Shown in pieces: positions 47,306 through 56,520 of a DNA stretch of 64,000 nt. The stretch is from Candidatus Aquirickettsiella gammari (GTDB taxonomy: Bacteria > Pseudomonadota > Gammaproteobacteria > Diplorickettsiales > Diplorickettsiaceae). Each line of letters begins with the position of its first letter. Position 1 is the stretch's first letter. Below the pieces are notes generated by a model that had not been told where the DNA came from, ran no database searches, and saw only the letters and a list, made by a program, of their open reading frames with translations. Location: NCBI GenBank assembly GCA_002290645.2, contig NMOS02000009.1:1-64000 (forward strand). Direction: 5' to 3'. A program made the translations under genes and the position numbers.

Positions 47306-49299
47306 TGATACTTCCTGATCTCAAGCCTTTTTTTGATTGGTTACAAATTCATCCCCATTTAGGGGGGCTAATCACCTGTTTTATCGCGTTTCTTGAATGT
47401 CTTGTGCTAATCGGATTTTTAGTTCCTGGCACCGTCTTTATGACGGCGATAGGAACCTTAATTGGTATCGGAGTTTTGCCATTTACCAGCATTACTTTAT
47501 GGGCCATTGCGGGCGCTATTGCAGGCGATGTACTTAGCTTTTGGATAGGGCGTCACTACCACCATCGTACAGGGGATCTATGGTTGTTTCGTCGCTATCC
47601 CTCACTTTTACAAAAAGGAAAAGCTTTTTTTGACACACATGGTGGAAAAAGCATTTTTTTTGGTCGGTTTATTGGGCCTATTCGTGCTATTTTACCCTTT
47701 ATCGCCGGCATGGTGCTTATGCCTTCCCGCCAATTCCTAATAGCTGATATTATTTCTGCGATTGCATGGGCGCCCATTTATATGCTACCTGGGATACTTT
47801 TAGGCCAGGCATCTCAACAATTGCCACCTGAAGTAGCTAGCAAATTAATTATCTTTGTTGTCTTACTTTTGCTGTTTATCTGGCTAGTCTATTCATTTAT
47901 TAAATCATGCTATGCTTGGTTTAGCCGTTTGTTAGATAAACAAGTCGCCTATCTCTGGAGGTTTACCCGTAACCATCCTAAACTTAGAACCATAAGCTCC
48001 CTTTTAATGGATTCACGCTATCCGCAATCTCATACGCAATTAACACTTGCTTTAGTTTGTATTTTTTCCGCACTTGGATTTTTATTAGTCGCAATTAGTG
48101 TTACACATCATGGTGTAGCGACCTATTTAAATGAAGCGATCTATCACTTAATGCGTAGCTTACGCCAGCCAAATCTCGATAAATTTTTTGTTGTCATGAC
48201 AGAATTAAGTCCTAGAGTGTTAAGTGTATTCTGGTTATTTCTTTTAATTGTTTTTTTAATACAACGAAATTTTTGGACTGCCTTACATTGGGCAATTGTT
48301 GGTCTATTAAGTTATGGTTTAGGCGATTTATTTAAACATCTTTTGCATATAGCGCGCCCTATTGGTTTAGTAAAAATACCTCTTGGTGCTTCTTTTCCGA
48401 GTGGCCATACGGTAAGCAGCGTTTCTATCTTAGGATTTTTTGCTGTTTTAATTGCACTGCAGCGGCCTAAAAAGCAACGAATATTTTTCTATGGATTAAC
48501 TGGTTTAATCGTCCTTTTGGTCATGTTTTCACGCCTTTATTTAACAGCACATTGGTTTAGTGATGTATTTGCGGGTGCTTTACTAGGTATTAGTATCGTT
48601 ACTGGAGTAACGCTTTCTTATCGCCGAAAAATAAACAATAAACCTATTTCTAGCGCTAAAATTGGAAGCATCGGCGTTTTAATTTTATTAATTTGCTGGG
48701 GATTTAATCTAACGTATGATTACAAAAAATTACTTCTAAATTCCAAGCTCCTTTTATCTGAACAAACTATCGATTTTAAAACTTGGTGGGCTAATGCTAA
48801 ACTGCAAAATCCCATTTACCGTGAAGATCGTTTTGGACAAAACATAGAAGCTTTAAATATTCAATGGGCAGATAAACTCTCGAATATACAAAGTAGCTTA
48901 GAAAAACAAGCCTGGCATACCCTTCCCAAAACAAGGATATTAACGGCACTCTATAATTTAAGTTTACACAGCAATAACCCTAACATTCCTTTATTTGTTT
49001 CATCGAATGCAGGCCAAATGCCTATATTAACTATGACCAAATACTTTTCTACAACACATACTTTATTAGTTTTAAATCTTTGGGATTCTCATAAAAAATT
49101 CAGTAATGGTATTCCGCTATGGTTGGGACTCGTTCATTATCATAAAACATGGCTTTTACAATTTCAGCCAATAAAAAAACAACCCGCTATTCAATATCTC
49201 ACCCCACCCGATAAATTATTGTTACCTGATCTTACTCACTACCATGTAAAAAATATATATTATCCGGCTTCCCAGACAACAGTGCTGTTTATTAGATAA
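47305..49299 (+). CDS. DedA-PAP2-LssY fusion membrane protein
   Basis: 664-residue multi-domain membrane protein. Residues 1-200 are a DedA/SNARE-associated domain (FLVPGTVFMTAIGTLIG, GRFIGPIRAILPFIAG). Residues about 240-440 are a PAP2 lipid phosphatase with the three signatures KHLLHIARP, PSGHT and SRLYLTAHWFSDVFAG. The last about 190 residues resemble LssY C-terminal domains and lie outside the membrane. Likely role: dephosphorylating or translocating a lipid phosphate such as undecaprenyl pyrophosphate or phosphatidic acid. Similar fusions occur in Legionella. Translationally coupled to lipA by TAATG. Confidence 0.9.
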   Translation: MILPDLKPFFDWLQIHPHLGGLITCFIAFLECLVLIGFLVPGTVFMTAIGTLIGIGVLPFTSITLWAIAGAIAGDVLSFWIGRHYHHRTGDLWLFRRYPSLLQKGKAFFDTHGGKSIFFGRFIGPIRAILPFIAGMVLMPSRQFLIADIISAIAWAPIYMLPGILLGQASQQLPPEVASKLIIFVVLLLLFIWLVYSFIKSCYAWFSRLLDKQVAYLWRFTRNHPKLRTISSLLMDSRYPQSHTQLTLALVCIFSALGFLLVAISVTHHGVATYLNEAIYHLMRSLRQPNLDKFFVVMTELSPRVLSVFWLFLLIVFLIQRNFWTALHWAIVGLLSYGLGDLFKHLLHIARPIGLVKIPLGASFPSGHTVSSVSILGFFAVLIALQRPKKQRIFFYGLTGLIVLLVMFSRLYLTAHWFSDVFAGALLGISIVTGVTLSYRRKINNKPISSAKIGSIGVLILLICWGFNLTYDYKKLLLNSKLLLSEQTIDFKTWWANAKLQNPIYREDRFGQNIEALNIQWADKLSNIQSSLEKQAWHTLPKTRILTALYNLSLHSNNPNIPLFVSSNAGQMPILTMTKYFSTTHTLLVLNLWDSHKKFSNGIPLWLGLVHYHKTWLLQFQPIKKQPAIQYLTPPDKLLLPDLTHYHVKNIYYPASQTTVLFIR

Positions 49300-49397
49300 T
49301 CTACATGTTTTTTATAATCAAGGTATGCTAACTTAACAAGCATTAGGGCCTATATTTAGAGTATTTTTTCAAAAATAATTCTCTCTTCCTATCAATT

Positions 49398-50273
49398 TTA
49401 GATTAAAGAAAGAATTTTATAAGTAAGCTTTGCAACTAAAAAATCACAGCTATGGAAATATGGGATAGGAGCAAGCTCATTGATATCGGCACCTACAATA
49501 GTACCTACTTGACTTGCCGCTGTAATAATTTCTATAACATCTTGCCAAAATAAACCCCCTGGCTCAGGTGTTCCAGTAGCAGGCATCACGCTTGAATCAA
49601 ATCCATCTACATCAAATGTCAAATAAATCGGAAGATCCTTTAAATGAGAAACTATTTCATCGATATCCCATTTTTTTTTATCTTTTCCCCAATAAATACG
49701 AATTCTTTCACGATTTTCTTCAACAAATGGAATTTCTTCAGCTGAAATATTGCGAATACCTACTGATACCACCTTGAGATTAGCCTGATCTAAACAGCGC
49801 CTAATCGCCGAAGCATGGGAGTAATGTTCACCATGATATCCATTACGTAAATCGGCATGGGCATCAAAATGTAATAGGATTAAATTATCATATTTTTTTA
49901 AAAAAGGACGAATAGCGCCTATTGTAATAGAATGCTCGCCACCCAAAACAAATGGAAACTTTTGATCATCTAACACTTGTTTTACTATTTTTTCTAATTG
50001 TTGCAGCGCCTTGGGGATTTCATTTTCAATGCTGGGTTCCTCCAACGTCACGATACCAAGCTGACGAAAAGGTTCGCACCATAGGTGTTCATCAAATAAT
50101 TCCACCTCATGAGATGCGCGGATAATAGCCGCCGGACCTTGAGCAGTACCTCCACCATAAGTTACTGAATTTTCAAGGCCAAAAGGGATAATAACGGCTC
50201 TGGCATCCTCATAAGTAACCGCATCTTTAGGATCAAGACCTAAAAAAGCCTTCTCTGCTGGCATACAACGCAT
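49398..50273 (-). CDS. speB: Agmatinase-type ureohydrolase
   Basis: Hydrolyses agmatine to putrescine and urea, or a related guanidino substrate. 291 residues. The binuclear Mn ligands are visible: GGEHSIT, HFDAHADLRN and TFDVDGFDSS. AGAGG lies eight bases before the ATG. Third gene of a polyamine operon, 18 bp after the DHS-like gene. No arginine decarboxylase is in the window, so the agmatine source is unknown; other ureohydrolase substrates cannot be excluded. Confidence 0.92.
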   Translation of the reverse strand: MRCMPAEKAFLGLDPKDAVTYEDARAVIIPFGLENSVTYGGGTAQGPAAIIRASHEVELFDEHLWCEPFRQLGIVTLEEPSIENEIPKALQQLEKIVKQVLDDQKFPFVLGGEHSITIGAIRPFLKKYDNLILLHFDAHADLRNGYHGEHYSHASAIRRCLDQANLKVVSVGIRNISAEEIPFVEENRERIRIYWGKDKKKWDIDEIVSHLKDLPIYLTFDVDGFDSSVMPATGTPEPGGLFWQDVIEIITAASQVGTIVGADINELAPIPYFHSCDFLVAKLTYKILSLI

Positions 50274-50291
50274 CTTTAGAACCTCTTTTTA

Positions 50292-51335
50292 TTAACTAAA
50301 CAAATCAGTGTAGCGCCTACGCTTGCGGGTTTTCCAAAAACCCCGATGATAAGCATCACTGGCTAAAAGGGGTAGTACTGATGTCGCTTCTGCAAAAACC
50401 ATTTGCTCATAAGCCATATCCACTTTTCCCCATGAGCAGGCTTCTTTTAATGTAGAACTTGAACAAGCCCCATCACGGACATCCGCTACCGTAATTTGAA
50501 TAGCGTATTTATGCATCTCAACGGGTTTGCCAAGAATATCCGCACAAACTACCGTATCTTGCACAAAATTTTTCGGGACACCCCCTCCTATCATCAATAA
50601 TCCAGTCGTTTCTGCCTTAATTTTAATTTCGGTTAGTTCACGAAAATCACGAATTGAATCCATCGTTAAATGTCGATTTGGATTTTTTACTTGGTGAAGC
50701 ACCAAACCAAATCCCGCTGATGAATCGGTAAAAGCAGGGCAAAAAATTGGAACACCTTGCTCGTAGGCTAATTGCACCAAAGAATCTTCTTTTTTTGCAT
50801 TTCCTGCCGCCAAATAAGCACCCATTGCATGAATAAATTCCCTTGAGCTATAGGGCTGTGATTTAAGATTATTGGCAATTTCAAAAATAGTACGATCACA
50901 ACATTGTAGTTGCTCTTCATCAATATAAGTATCGTAGATACGATCGATTTGTAGATCACGCAGTTTTCCATCATCAACTGAAGAGCTCGCTTGGTAATGC
51001 CGAAAACCTAAGGCCTCAAAAAAATCCATATCAACGATGCTAGCTCCTGTGGCCACAATCGCGTCCACCATGTTGTATTTTACTAAGTCGGCATATAACT
51101 TCATGCAACCACCTGCTGAGCAGGAACCTGCAATCGATAAGATAATACTACAGCGCTCATCTTGAAGCATTTGATTGAAAATTTGTGTAGCACGTGCCAA
51201 ATCCCGCGACGTAAAAGACATATGAGTCATCGCCTTAATAATAGGGCGTGCATCAAAATGAGTAATATCGATGTGTTCAACTAATTTTTGTAACAATTTT
51301 TCTTTTACAGAAGTTTTACAAACTTGAGTATTCAT
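50292..51335 (-). CDS. Deoxyhypusine-synthase-like enzyme, probable homospermidine-forming synthase
   Basis: 347-residue member of the deoxyhypusine synthase family. The catalytic Lys is kept as K304 in EACSWGKVDMAYE, preceded by the NAD-binding-type IGGGVPKNFVQD and by SIAGSCSAGGCMKLYADLV. Bacteria lack eIF5A, and bacterial relatives are known to make homospermidine from putrescine, so I infer that role. It sits between a PLP decarboxylase (23 bp upstream) and agmatinase, both putrescine producers. The C-terminus ends in a basic stretch (KTRKRRR). Confidence 0.87.
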   Translation of the reverse strand: MNTQVCKTSVKEKLLQKLVEHIDITHFDARPIIKAMTHMSFTSRDLARATQIFNQMLQDERCSIILSIAGSCSAGGCMKLYADLVKYNMVDAIVATGASIVDMDFFEALGFRHYQASSSVDDGKLRDLQIDRIYDTYIDEEQLQCCDRTIFEIANNLKSQPYSSREFIHAMGAYLAAGNAKKEDSLVQLAYEQGVPIFCPAFTDSSAGFGLVLHQVKNPNRHLTMDSIRDFRELTEIKIKAETTGLLMIGGGVPKNFVQDTVVCADILGKPVEMHKYAIQITVADVRDGACSSSTLKEACSWGKVDMAYEQMVFAEATSVLPLLASDAYHRGFWKTRKRRRYTDLFS

Positions 51336-51358
51336 CAGTGTTCCTTATAAATAAATTA

Positions 51359-52546
51359 TTATTTAGTAACTAATTCATGCAATCCCTGTGATTTAATCGC
51401 AGCATACATGCTCATTAAAGGCTTATCCGAAACCACAATAACGCCTTCTTCATGCTTAAATCCATTAAATCCAGTTGATAAAGTTCGACCATAAGCGCCT
51501 ACCTGACCTATTTCAATATAATGACCTTCTTTAACATCGCTCGGCAAATAAAAGGGTCCTTCCATATAATCCAAAGAATCACAGGTAGGACCATAAAAAC
51601 TGAAGGGTAAAAGATCTCTATTTTTAGTGTAATTTGATTGTATTAAGCGTACTGGAAAAATAAAATGCGGAATACCTGCATCAAAAAGACTACCGTATGT
51701 CCCATCGTTAATGTACAACTGATTTTTTTTTCTTGATTCAACACGCACTATCACAGAAGTACTTTCAGCCACTAAGCAACGACCTGGCTCACAAAGTAAC
51801 TCAATGTTTGGAAATTTTTTTTCGATTTTGACAAACTCTTCGTGGATAACATTAAAATAAACATCTAATGCAGGGGGGGTCATGCCCGGATAAATAGATG
51901 GAAACCCTCCGCCAACGTCAAAATATTCAATCCCAATTTTAGCTTGGTTAATAAGTTTATTAGCTAAGCGTATAGCGATTCGGTAGGCATCAGGGTGCAT
52001 ACATTGCGAACCAACGTGAAAAGTAATACCTACGCCATGTGCAAGCTCGCGTATCTTTTTTAAAAGCGCAGGAGCCTCATCCAAATTAATACCAAATTTG
52101 GCTGATAAATTAAATTCAGCAAATGTGTTTGGAATAGCGAGCCGTAAATGCAAACAAAGATCTTTAGCATTCTCGGTTTGCCGCATGATTTTATTAAGCT
52201 CATCTAAGCTATCTAAAGAAAAGTGTCTAACTCCATAATTAAAATAAGCTTCGCGAATCGCATAAGAAGACTTTACCGGATGCATAAAATATAGCTCAGC
52301 ATTTGGTATTAGCGATTTAATCATACGAATTTCTTCGAAAGAAGCCACATCAAATGCATTGATACCATGCGCATATAGCAGATCAATTACTTGCTTTTCG
52401 GGGTTGGTTTTAACAGCATATAAAATACGTCCTTGGAATCGCGAGCGAAAGTAATCAACCGCACACTCCATGATGCTTGGTCTAAAAACAAAAACCGGCT
52501 GCGACGGCCTGTTACCAACAATAGAAGCAATTGTTTGTAATTTCAT
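51359..52546 (-). CDS. Fold-III PLP decarboxylase, ornithine (or lysine) decarboxylase type
   Basis: 395 residues of the alanine-racemase-fold group IV decarboxylases. PLP Lys is in LYAVKTNPEKQV; FHVGSQC, DVGGGFPSIYPG, CEPGRCLVAES and the active-site Cys loop FYGPTCDSLD are typical of eukaryotic/alphaproteobacterial-like ornithine decarboxylase. Diaminopimelate and arginine decarboxylase motifs do not fit as well. Product would be putrescine (or cadaverine), feeding the next gene. First gene of the operon. Confidence 0.9.
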   Translation of the reverse strand: MKLQTIASIVGNRPSQPVFVFRPSIMECAVDYFRSRFQGRILYAVKTNPEKQVIDLLYAHGINAFDVASFEEIRMIKSLIPNAELYFMHPVKSSYAIREAYFNYGVRHFSLDSLDELNKIMRQTENAKDLCLHLRLAIPNTFAEFNLSAKFGINLDEAPALLKKIRELAHGVGITFHVGSQCMHPDAYRIAIRLANKLINQAKIGIEYFDVGGGFPSIYPGMTPPALDVYFNVIHEEFVKIEKKFPNIELLCEPGRCLVAESTSVIVRVESRKKNQLYINDGTYGSLFDAGIPHFIFPVRLIQSNYTKNRDLLPFSFYGPTCDSLDYMEGPFYLPSDVKEGHYIEIGQVGAYGRTLSTGFNGFKHEEGVIVVSDKPLMSMYAAIKSQGLHELVTK

Positions 52547-52919
52547 ATTTTATACCCCTTTTTCAATAGATATTTTTAAAAGCTAGTATGAGCTTTCAAA
52601 ATCTTCAAAGAGGTAATGGGAGATAAGCTATATTTAGCATAGCCAACAAGACAAGAGAGAATTAACGCGCTAGCATATTTAATCACAAGGTAAAATCCCA
52701 TATTGAAAAACCAACCTTTATAAGGTCATTTTAACGATATTATTCCACGAAAGGCCTGATACCTTTGCACCCTGGGAAAAGACGTATTTTGATTATAAAA
52801 TCAATATAGTCTTTTTTTATTATTTATGTAGATAAAATACTAAAAGCAGGTTGATAAAAAAAAGACCTGCTTAGGTAATTTAAGATAATCACTCTACAAA
52901 ACATCGAGTAGAATATAAA
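52547..52919. other. 373-bp intergenic region upstream of the polyamine operon
   Basis: No coding sequence seen. It must hold the promoter of the decarboxylase operon; the half near apaH contains the terminator-like hairpin reported separately. Confidence 0.5.
52844..52872 (-). terminator. Putative terminator after apaH
   Basis: AAGCAGGT and ACCTGCTT form an 8-bp perfect stem around a 13-nt loop, about 48 bp past the apaH stop. On the minus strand the stem is followed by TTAGTATTTTAT, a moderately T-rich tail. The long A-rich loop makes the call tentative. Confidence 0.4.
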
Positions 52920-53732
52920 CTACCGTAGCTTCATGCAATCTATACTAATTCGTACTGTATCCTCTAGACGCAGCGCTGTCAGACTATGGCCCCATACACA
53001 ACCTGTATCTAAAGCATATACATTAGGTTCATCCGTTTGACCCCCTAATGCGGCCCAATGGCCGAACAAAATCTTTAAACCCTTACTACGTCGATTGGGT
53101 AATTTAAACCAAGGAAAATAGATTTTTGATGACAAGTCCCTTCCCTTGGTAGCTAGCTCTAAATTCCCTTTCATATCACAAAATCTTAAACGCGTCAAAC
53201 AATTTATGATGACACGCAATCGATCCCAACCAATAAGATCCTCACGCCATTGACTCGGCGTATCACCATACATATTTTTAAAAAATTCAACATAGTGATC
53301 GCCGCGTAATACCGTTTCAACTTCCCTAGCACAGACTATCGCGCTATTTAAATCCCACTGTGGTGGTAACCCCGCATGTATTAAGGTAAAACCTAAATTG
53401 GCATCATGGTGTAATAAAGACCTATAGCGCAACCAGGTACATAATTCCTCTCTATCTGGTGCCTTTAAAACAGCATCTAATGTGTCTTGGGGATCTAAAC
53501 TTGCTCCTGCATACACAACAGACAAAAGATGCAAATCATGATTGCCCAATACTACCTGACAATTTTTTAATTTTTTTACAAACCGAAGAACCTGCAGAGA
53601 TTTAGGTCCTCGATTTACCAGATCACCTGTAAACCACAGTGTGTCACGAATTGGATCAAACTTAATTTGATCCAATAAACAAAGAAGCTCATCAAAACAA
53701 CCTTGAACATCGCCTATCGCATAGGTTGCCAT
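52920..53732 (-). CDS. apaH: Bis(5'-nucleosyl)-tetraphosphatase, symmetrical
   Basis: Metallophosphoesterase cleaving Ap4A to two ADP. 270 residues. Metal-site motifs YAIGDVQGCFDEL, WFTGDLVNRGPKS and VVLGNHDLHLL are all present, and LDTGCVWG near the end. It follows the TraI_2-like gene by 9 bp, so the two may share a transcript. In enterobacteria it sits with ksgA and pdxA, which is not the case here. Confidence 0.96.
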   Translation of the reverse strand: MATYAIGDVQGCFDELLCLLDQIKFDPIRDTLWFTGDLVNRGPKSLQVLRFVKKLKNCQVVLGNHDLHLLSVVYAGASLDPQDTLDAVLKAPDREELCTWLRYRSLLHHDANLGFTLIHAGLPPQWDLNSAIVCAREVETVLRGDHYVEFFKNMYGDTPSQWREDLIGWDRLRVIINCLTRLRFCDMKGNLELATKGRDLSSKIYFPWFKLPNRRSKGLKILFGHWAALGGQTDEPNVYALDTGCVWGHSLTALRLEDTVRISIDCMKLR

Positions 53733-53741
53733 GATAAAAAC

Positions 53742-55007
53742 TTAGCTACTTAAATGGGGTGAAATAAAAATTCTACTCATACTTTTACCAGATAAACTTA
53801 AATTAATAATTTTATCTATCGATGAAGGTGAGGTAATAAGCGAAATCAAGCGGATATCTCCTTGCAAAAAACGTTGCGGAGTATTTTTTTCATTTTCTTG
53901 AGTGACAGATAATCCGCCCACTGTCCGATATCTTTTCCCTAAATCGCTAAGACCCGACAAGCCACCATATGCTCTATAACGTTGATCCAATTCACTGATA
54001 GAAATTTGATAAAGTTTAGCCACATCTATAAATTGTCTTTCTATAAGCTCGGAATGCTTGTAATTTGGATTTGTATCGATAAATTCTTGAAAAATAGCTG
54101 TCGATAAAAATATTTTTCCTTCGCTAATACGTATTTTAGCATCCTTCTCATTAATAAAAATTCTTCCTTCGGCAAGTTCTTTACGTAACCATTGCAAAAA
54201 TGCCTCTCCACCTCGATCGGTAATAGCTATTTGTGCATTTACCCGATTATGTTCAATGAACTCGATATCAGCTCGTGGAATCATAGATATAAACGAAGTC
54301 ATGGGGATACGATCTTCCTCACCGGCTAATAAAGAAAACCAAGCTTTCAATATATCCGGATCACTTGCTATCCAATTAAAACCTTCAGTTTCTAAGGAAG
54401 AATCCGTCATACTATCTAATATCTGACGTGCGAGCATCGGTGTTATAAAATTACGTAAATCATTAAAATTTTCTTTTACATAGTCAAATTCATAATAATC
54501 ACCTTGACCTAACATCGAAGCGATATATGGATTCCATTTTTTAAGTGAATGGCCTTTTTTATGAAAAAGCGTAATTGAATATTTAACCGCAATTTTTCCA
54601 ATATCTAAAAATAATGCGGCAGTAAACGTTGCATAAATCCATAAAGCATCCTTATTAGAAGTATTAGCGAAATTTACCTCTTCCGGGAAAAAATACTTTA
54701 AGCATAAAGCAAGCGTTCTAGAAGAACGCTCCAAACCACGCTCTAAAAAACCTATTTCTTGACTAAAGAACCCACATTGATTTTCAGTGATATTCTGAAC
54801 AAATTCGGCAAATTTTCTGATAGCAGGTAAATAAAAACGATTAAAACGGGTAGATGGCTTGATAAGTAGTTTAACTGCTTTAACAAACTTCAAGTTATCT
54901 TTAGTATTTAGTAGATCATCAGCCGTTCTAACAGAATGTAAATCAAGTTTGGTTTTGATTTTATTGACTTTTTTAAAAGCTGGCTTTAAACCTCGGAAAA
55001 GTACCAT
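53742..55007 (-). CDS. Degenerate TraI_2/MobH-like domain protein
   Basis: 421 residues. The N-terminal half follows the TraI_2 (MobH relaxase/HD hydrolase) pattern: LPAIRKFAEFVQNI, then GFLERGLERSSRTLAL, and YATFTAALFLDIGKIAVKY. In active members I recall the corresponding places as GLLDHTLE and ALLHDIGK; here the histidines are replaced (Leu134 before Asp135), so the HD metal site looks lost. The C-terminal part has no clear family. No conjugation genes are near. It may be a domesticated remnant with a structural or regulatory role. Sits 9 bp before apaH. Confidence 0.6.
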   Translation of the reverse strand: MVLFRGLKPAFKKVNKIKTKLDLHSVRTADDLLNTKDNLKFVKAVKLLIKPSTRFNRFYLPAIRKFAEFVQNITENQCGFFSQEIGFLERGLERSSRTLALCLKYFFPEEVNFANTSNKDALWIYATFTAALFLDIGKIAVKYSITLFHKKGHSLKKWNPYIASMLGQGDYYEFDYVKENFNDLRNFITPMLARQILDSMTDSSLETEGFNWIASDPDILKAWFSLLAGEEDRIPMTSFISMIPRADIEFIEHNRVNAQIAITDRGGEAFLQWLRKELAEGRIFINEKDAKIRISEGKIFLSTAIFQEFIDTNPNYKHSELIERQFIDVAKLYQISISELDQRYRAYGGLSGLSDLGKRYRTVGGLSVTQENEKNTPQRFLQGDIRLISLITSPSSIDKIINLSLSGKSMSRIFISPHLSS

Positions 55008-55194
55008 TTTTCAATTCCCGCTAAATTTTCTTCACACACACCAATTTAAGTTATATTAACAAAATAGGTATAAACTATTCCCTTTTTATCTAAAATAAAC
55101 AGACCTCATGCCAAATAATTAAAAAAGATAAATCCCTATACAGTTTAACATGGAACTGGCAGAATAATAATGGAATAATCTTAAGGTTTTATCT

Positions 55195-55392
55195 ATGTCT
55201 ATACCACTAACTCGCAGCAATACCAAGCATTATTATGAAATTACTCGACAAGATCTACCTCTATGCTGTCCTTTAAAAAAGAGCTCTTTATGGGATTCTC
55301 ATCCCAGAGTTTATCTGCCTATTACCCAAGTAGGCCGGATTACTTGTCCTTATTGTGACACGGATTATTTTTTAAAAGATGAAAATCACTAA
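55195..55392 (+). CDS. Small zinc-finger (zf-CHCC) protein
   Basis: 65 residues with the zf-CHCC pattern: an early Cys pair in LPLCCPLKK, the conserved SHPRVYLPI, and CPYCDTDY near the end, similar to the zinc domain of the complex I NDUFS6 subunit. Bacterial stand-alone versions are common in gammaproteobacteria and of unknown function. AAGG lies about eight bases before the ATG. Confidence 0.85.
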   Translation: MSIPLTRSNTKHYYEITRQDLPLCCPLKKSSLWDSHPRVYLPITQVGRITCPYCDTDYFLKDENH

Positions 55393-55481
55393 ATCAAGCT
55401 TATTTTCGCCTATTTAATAGCTAATTAATACCTTAGTTATCATAAATAGTCTCAAAAATACCTTATGTCGATAAAATTACC

Positions 55482-56516
55482 ATGGCCTTAGCTAAAAAAA
55501 TTCTGATTATTAGTCCTGCCTGGATAGGGGATATCGTTATTTCCCAAGCCCTCTTTAAATATATAAAACGGCAGCATACTGAAACAATAATTGATATTGT
55601 AGCCCCTCGCTGGAGTCATGAATTACTCGCAACTATGCCGGAAATCAATGAAATATTCGACCTGCCAATAGCTCATGGCCAATTTCAATTGAAAAAACGA
55701 TGGCAGCTTGGGCGCTCATTGCGAAAAAAAGCCTACCAACAAGCAATTATTTTGCCAAATTCATGGAAATCAGCCATTATTCCTTTAGCAGCAGGTATTC
55801 CACTAAGAACCGCTTGGCTGGGTGAAATGCGTTTTGGTTTACTTAATGACTGGAGAGTTTTAGATAAAAAAAAATATCCTAGGATGATACAGCGCTTCCT
55901 TGCTTTAGGTGCTGCTAAAACCATCGCTGATAAATCCATTGAGTGGCAACTCTATAAACCTTATCTAACCGTTAATCCCAAAAACATAAATTCAAGCTTG
56001 AAAAATTTATCTCTAGTCATTGAAGATAAGCCTCTACTTATACTATGTCCTGGTGCTGCCTTTGGCCCCGCTAAACGCTGGCCAGCTGACTATTTTGCCC
56101 AAATAGCCAATGCAAAAAAAGCGGAAGACTGGCAAGTTTTTTTATTGGGCGCGCCATCTGATGGGGCTATCGGACATAGCATACAAGAGTTAAGTGGAAA
56201 CGCTTGTATTAATCTCATCGGTAAAACCTCGTTATTACAAGCGATAAATCTCTTAGCAATGGCTAGCTTGGTTATCAGTAATGACTCCGGTCTTATGCAT
56301 TTAGCCGCTGCTTTACGTCGTCCTTTAATCGTATTATATGGCTCAAGTAGTCCGGAATTCACGCCTCCTTTGTCGGAGCAGGCTAAAATACTTTATTTAA
56401 AACTCAGTTGTAGCCCCTGTTTTGAACGCAGCTGTCCGCTTATTCATTTTAATTGCCTAAAACAATTAAAACCAAATCTTGTCTTGACGACTATTAATGA
56501 ATTAATAAAACTATGA
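55482..56516 (+). CDS. waaF: ADP-heptose:LPS heptosyltransferase II
   Basis: GT9-family glycosyltransferase adding the second heptose to the LPS inner core at the cytosolic face of the inner membrane. 344 residues. Features: PAWIGDIVISQALF at the start, CPGAAFGPAKRWPADYFAQ in the middle and the nucleotide-sugar motif SNDSGLMHLAAALRRP. Implies a heptose-containing core. Converges on mnmE with 4 bp between stops. Confidence 0.94.
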   Translation: MALAKKILIISPAWIGDIVISQALFKYIKRQHTETIIDIVAPRWSHELLATMPEINEIFDLPIAHGQFQLKKRWQLGRSLRKKAYQQAIILPNSWKSAIIPLAAGIPLRTAWLGEMRFGLLNDWRVLDKKKYPRMIQRFLALGAAKTIADKSIEWQLYKPYLTVNPKNINSSLKNLSLVIEDKPLLILCPGAAFGPAKRWPADYFAQIANAKKAEDWQVFLLGAPSDGAIGHSIQELSGNACINLIGKTSLLQAINLLAMASLVISNDSGLMHLAAALRRPLIVLYGSSSPEFTPPLSEQAKILYLKLSCSPCFERSCPLIHFNCLKQLKPNLVLTTINELIKL

Positions 56517-56520
56517 TGAC

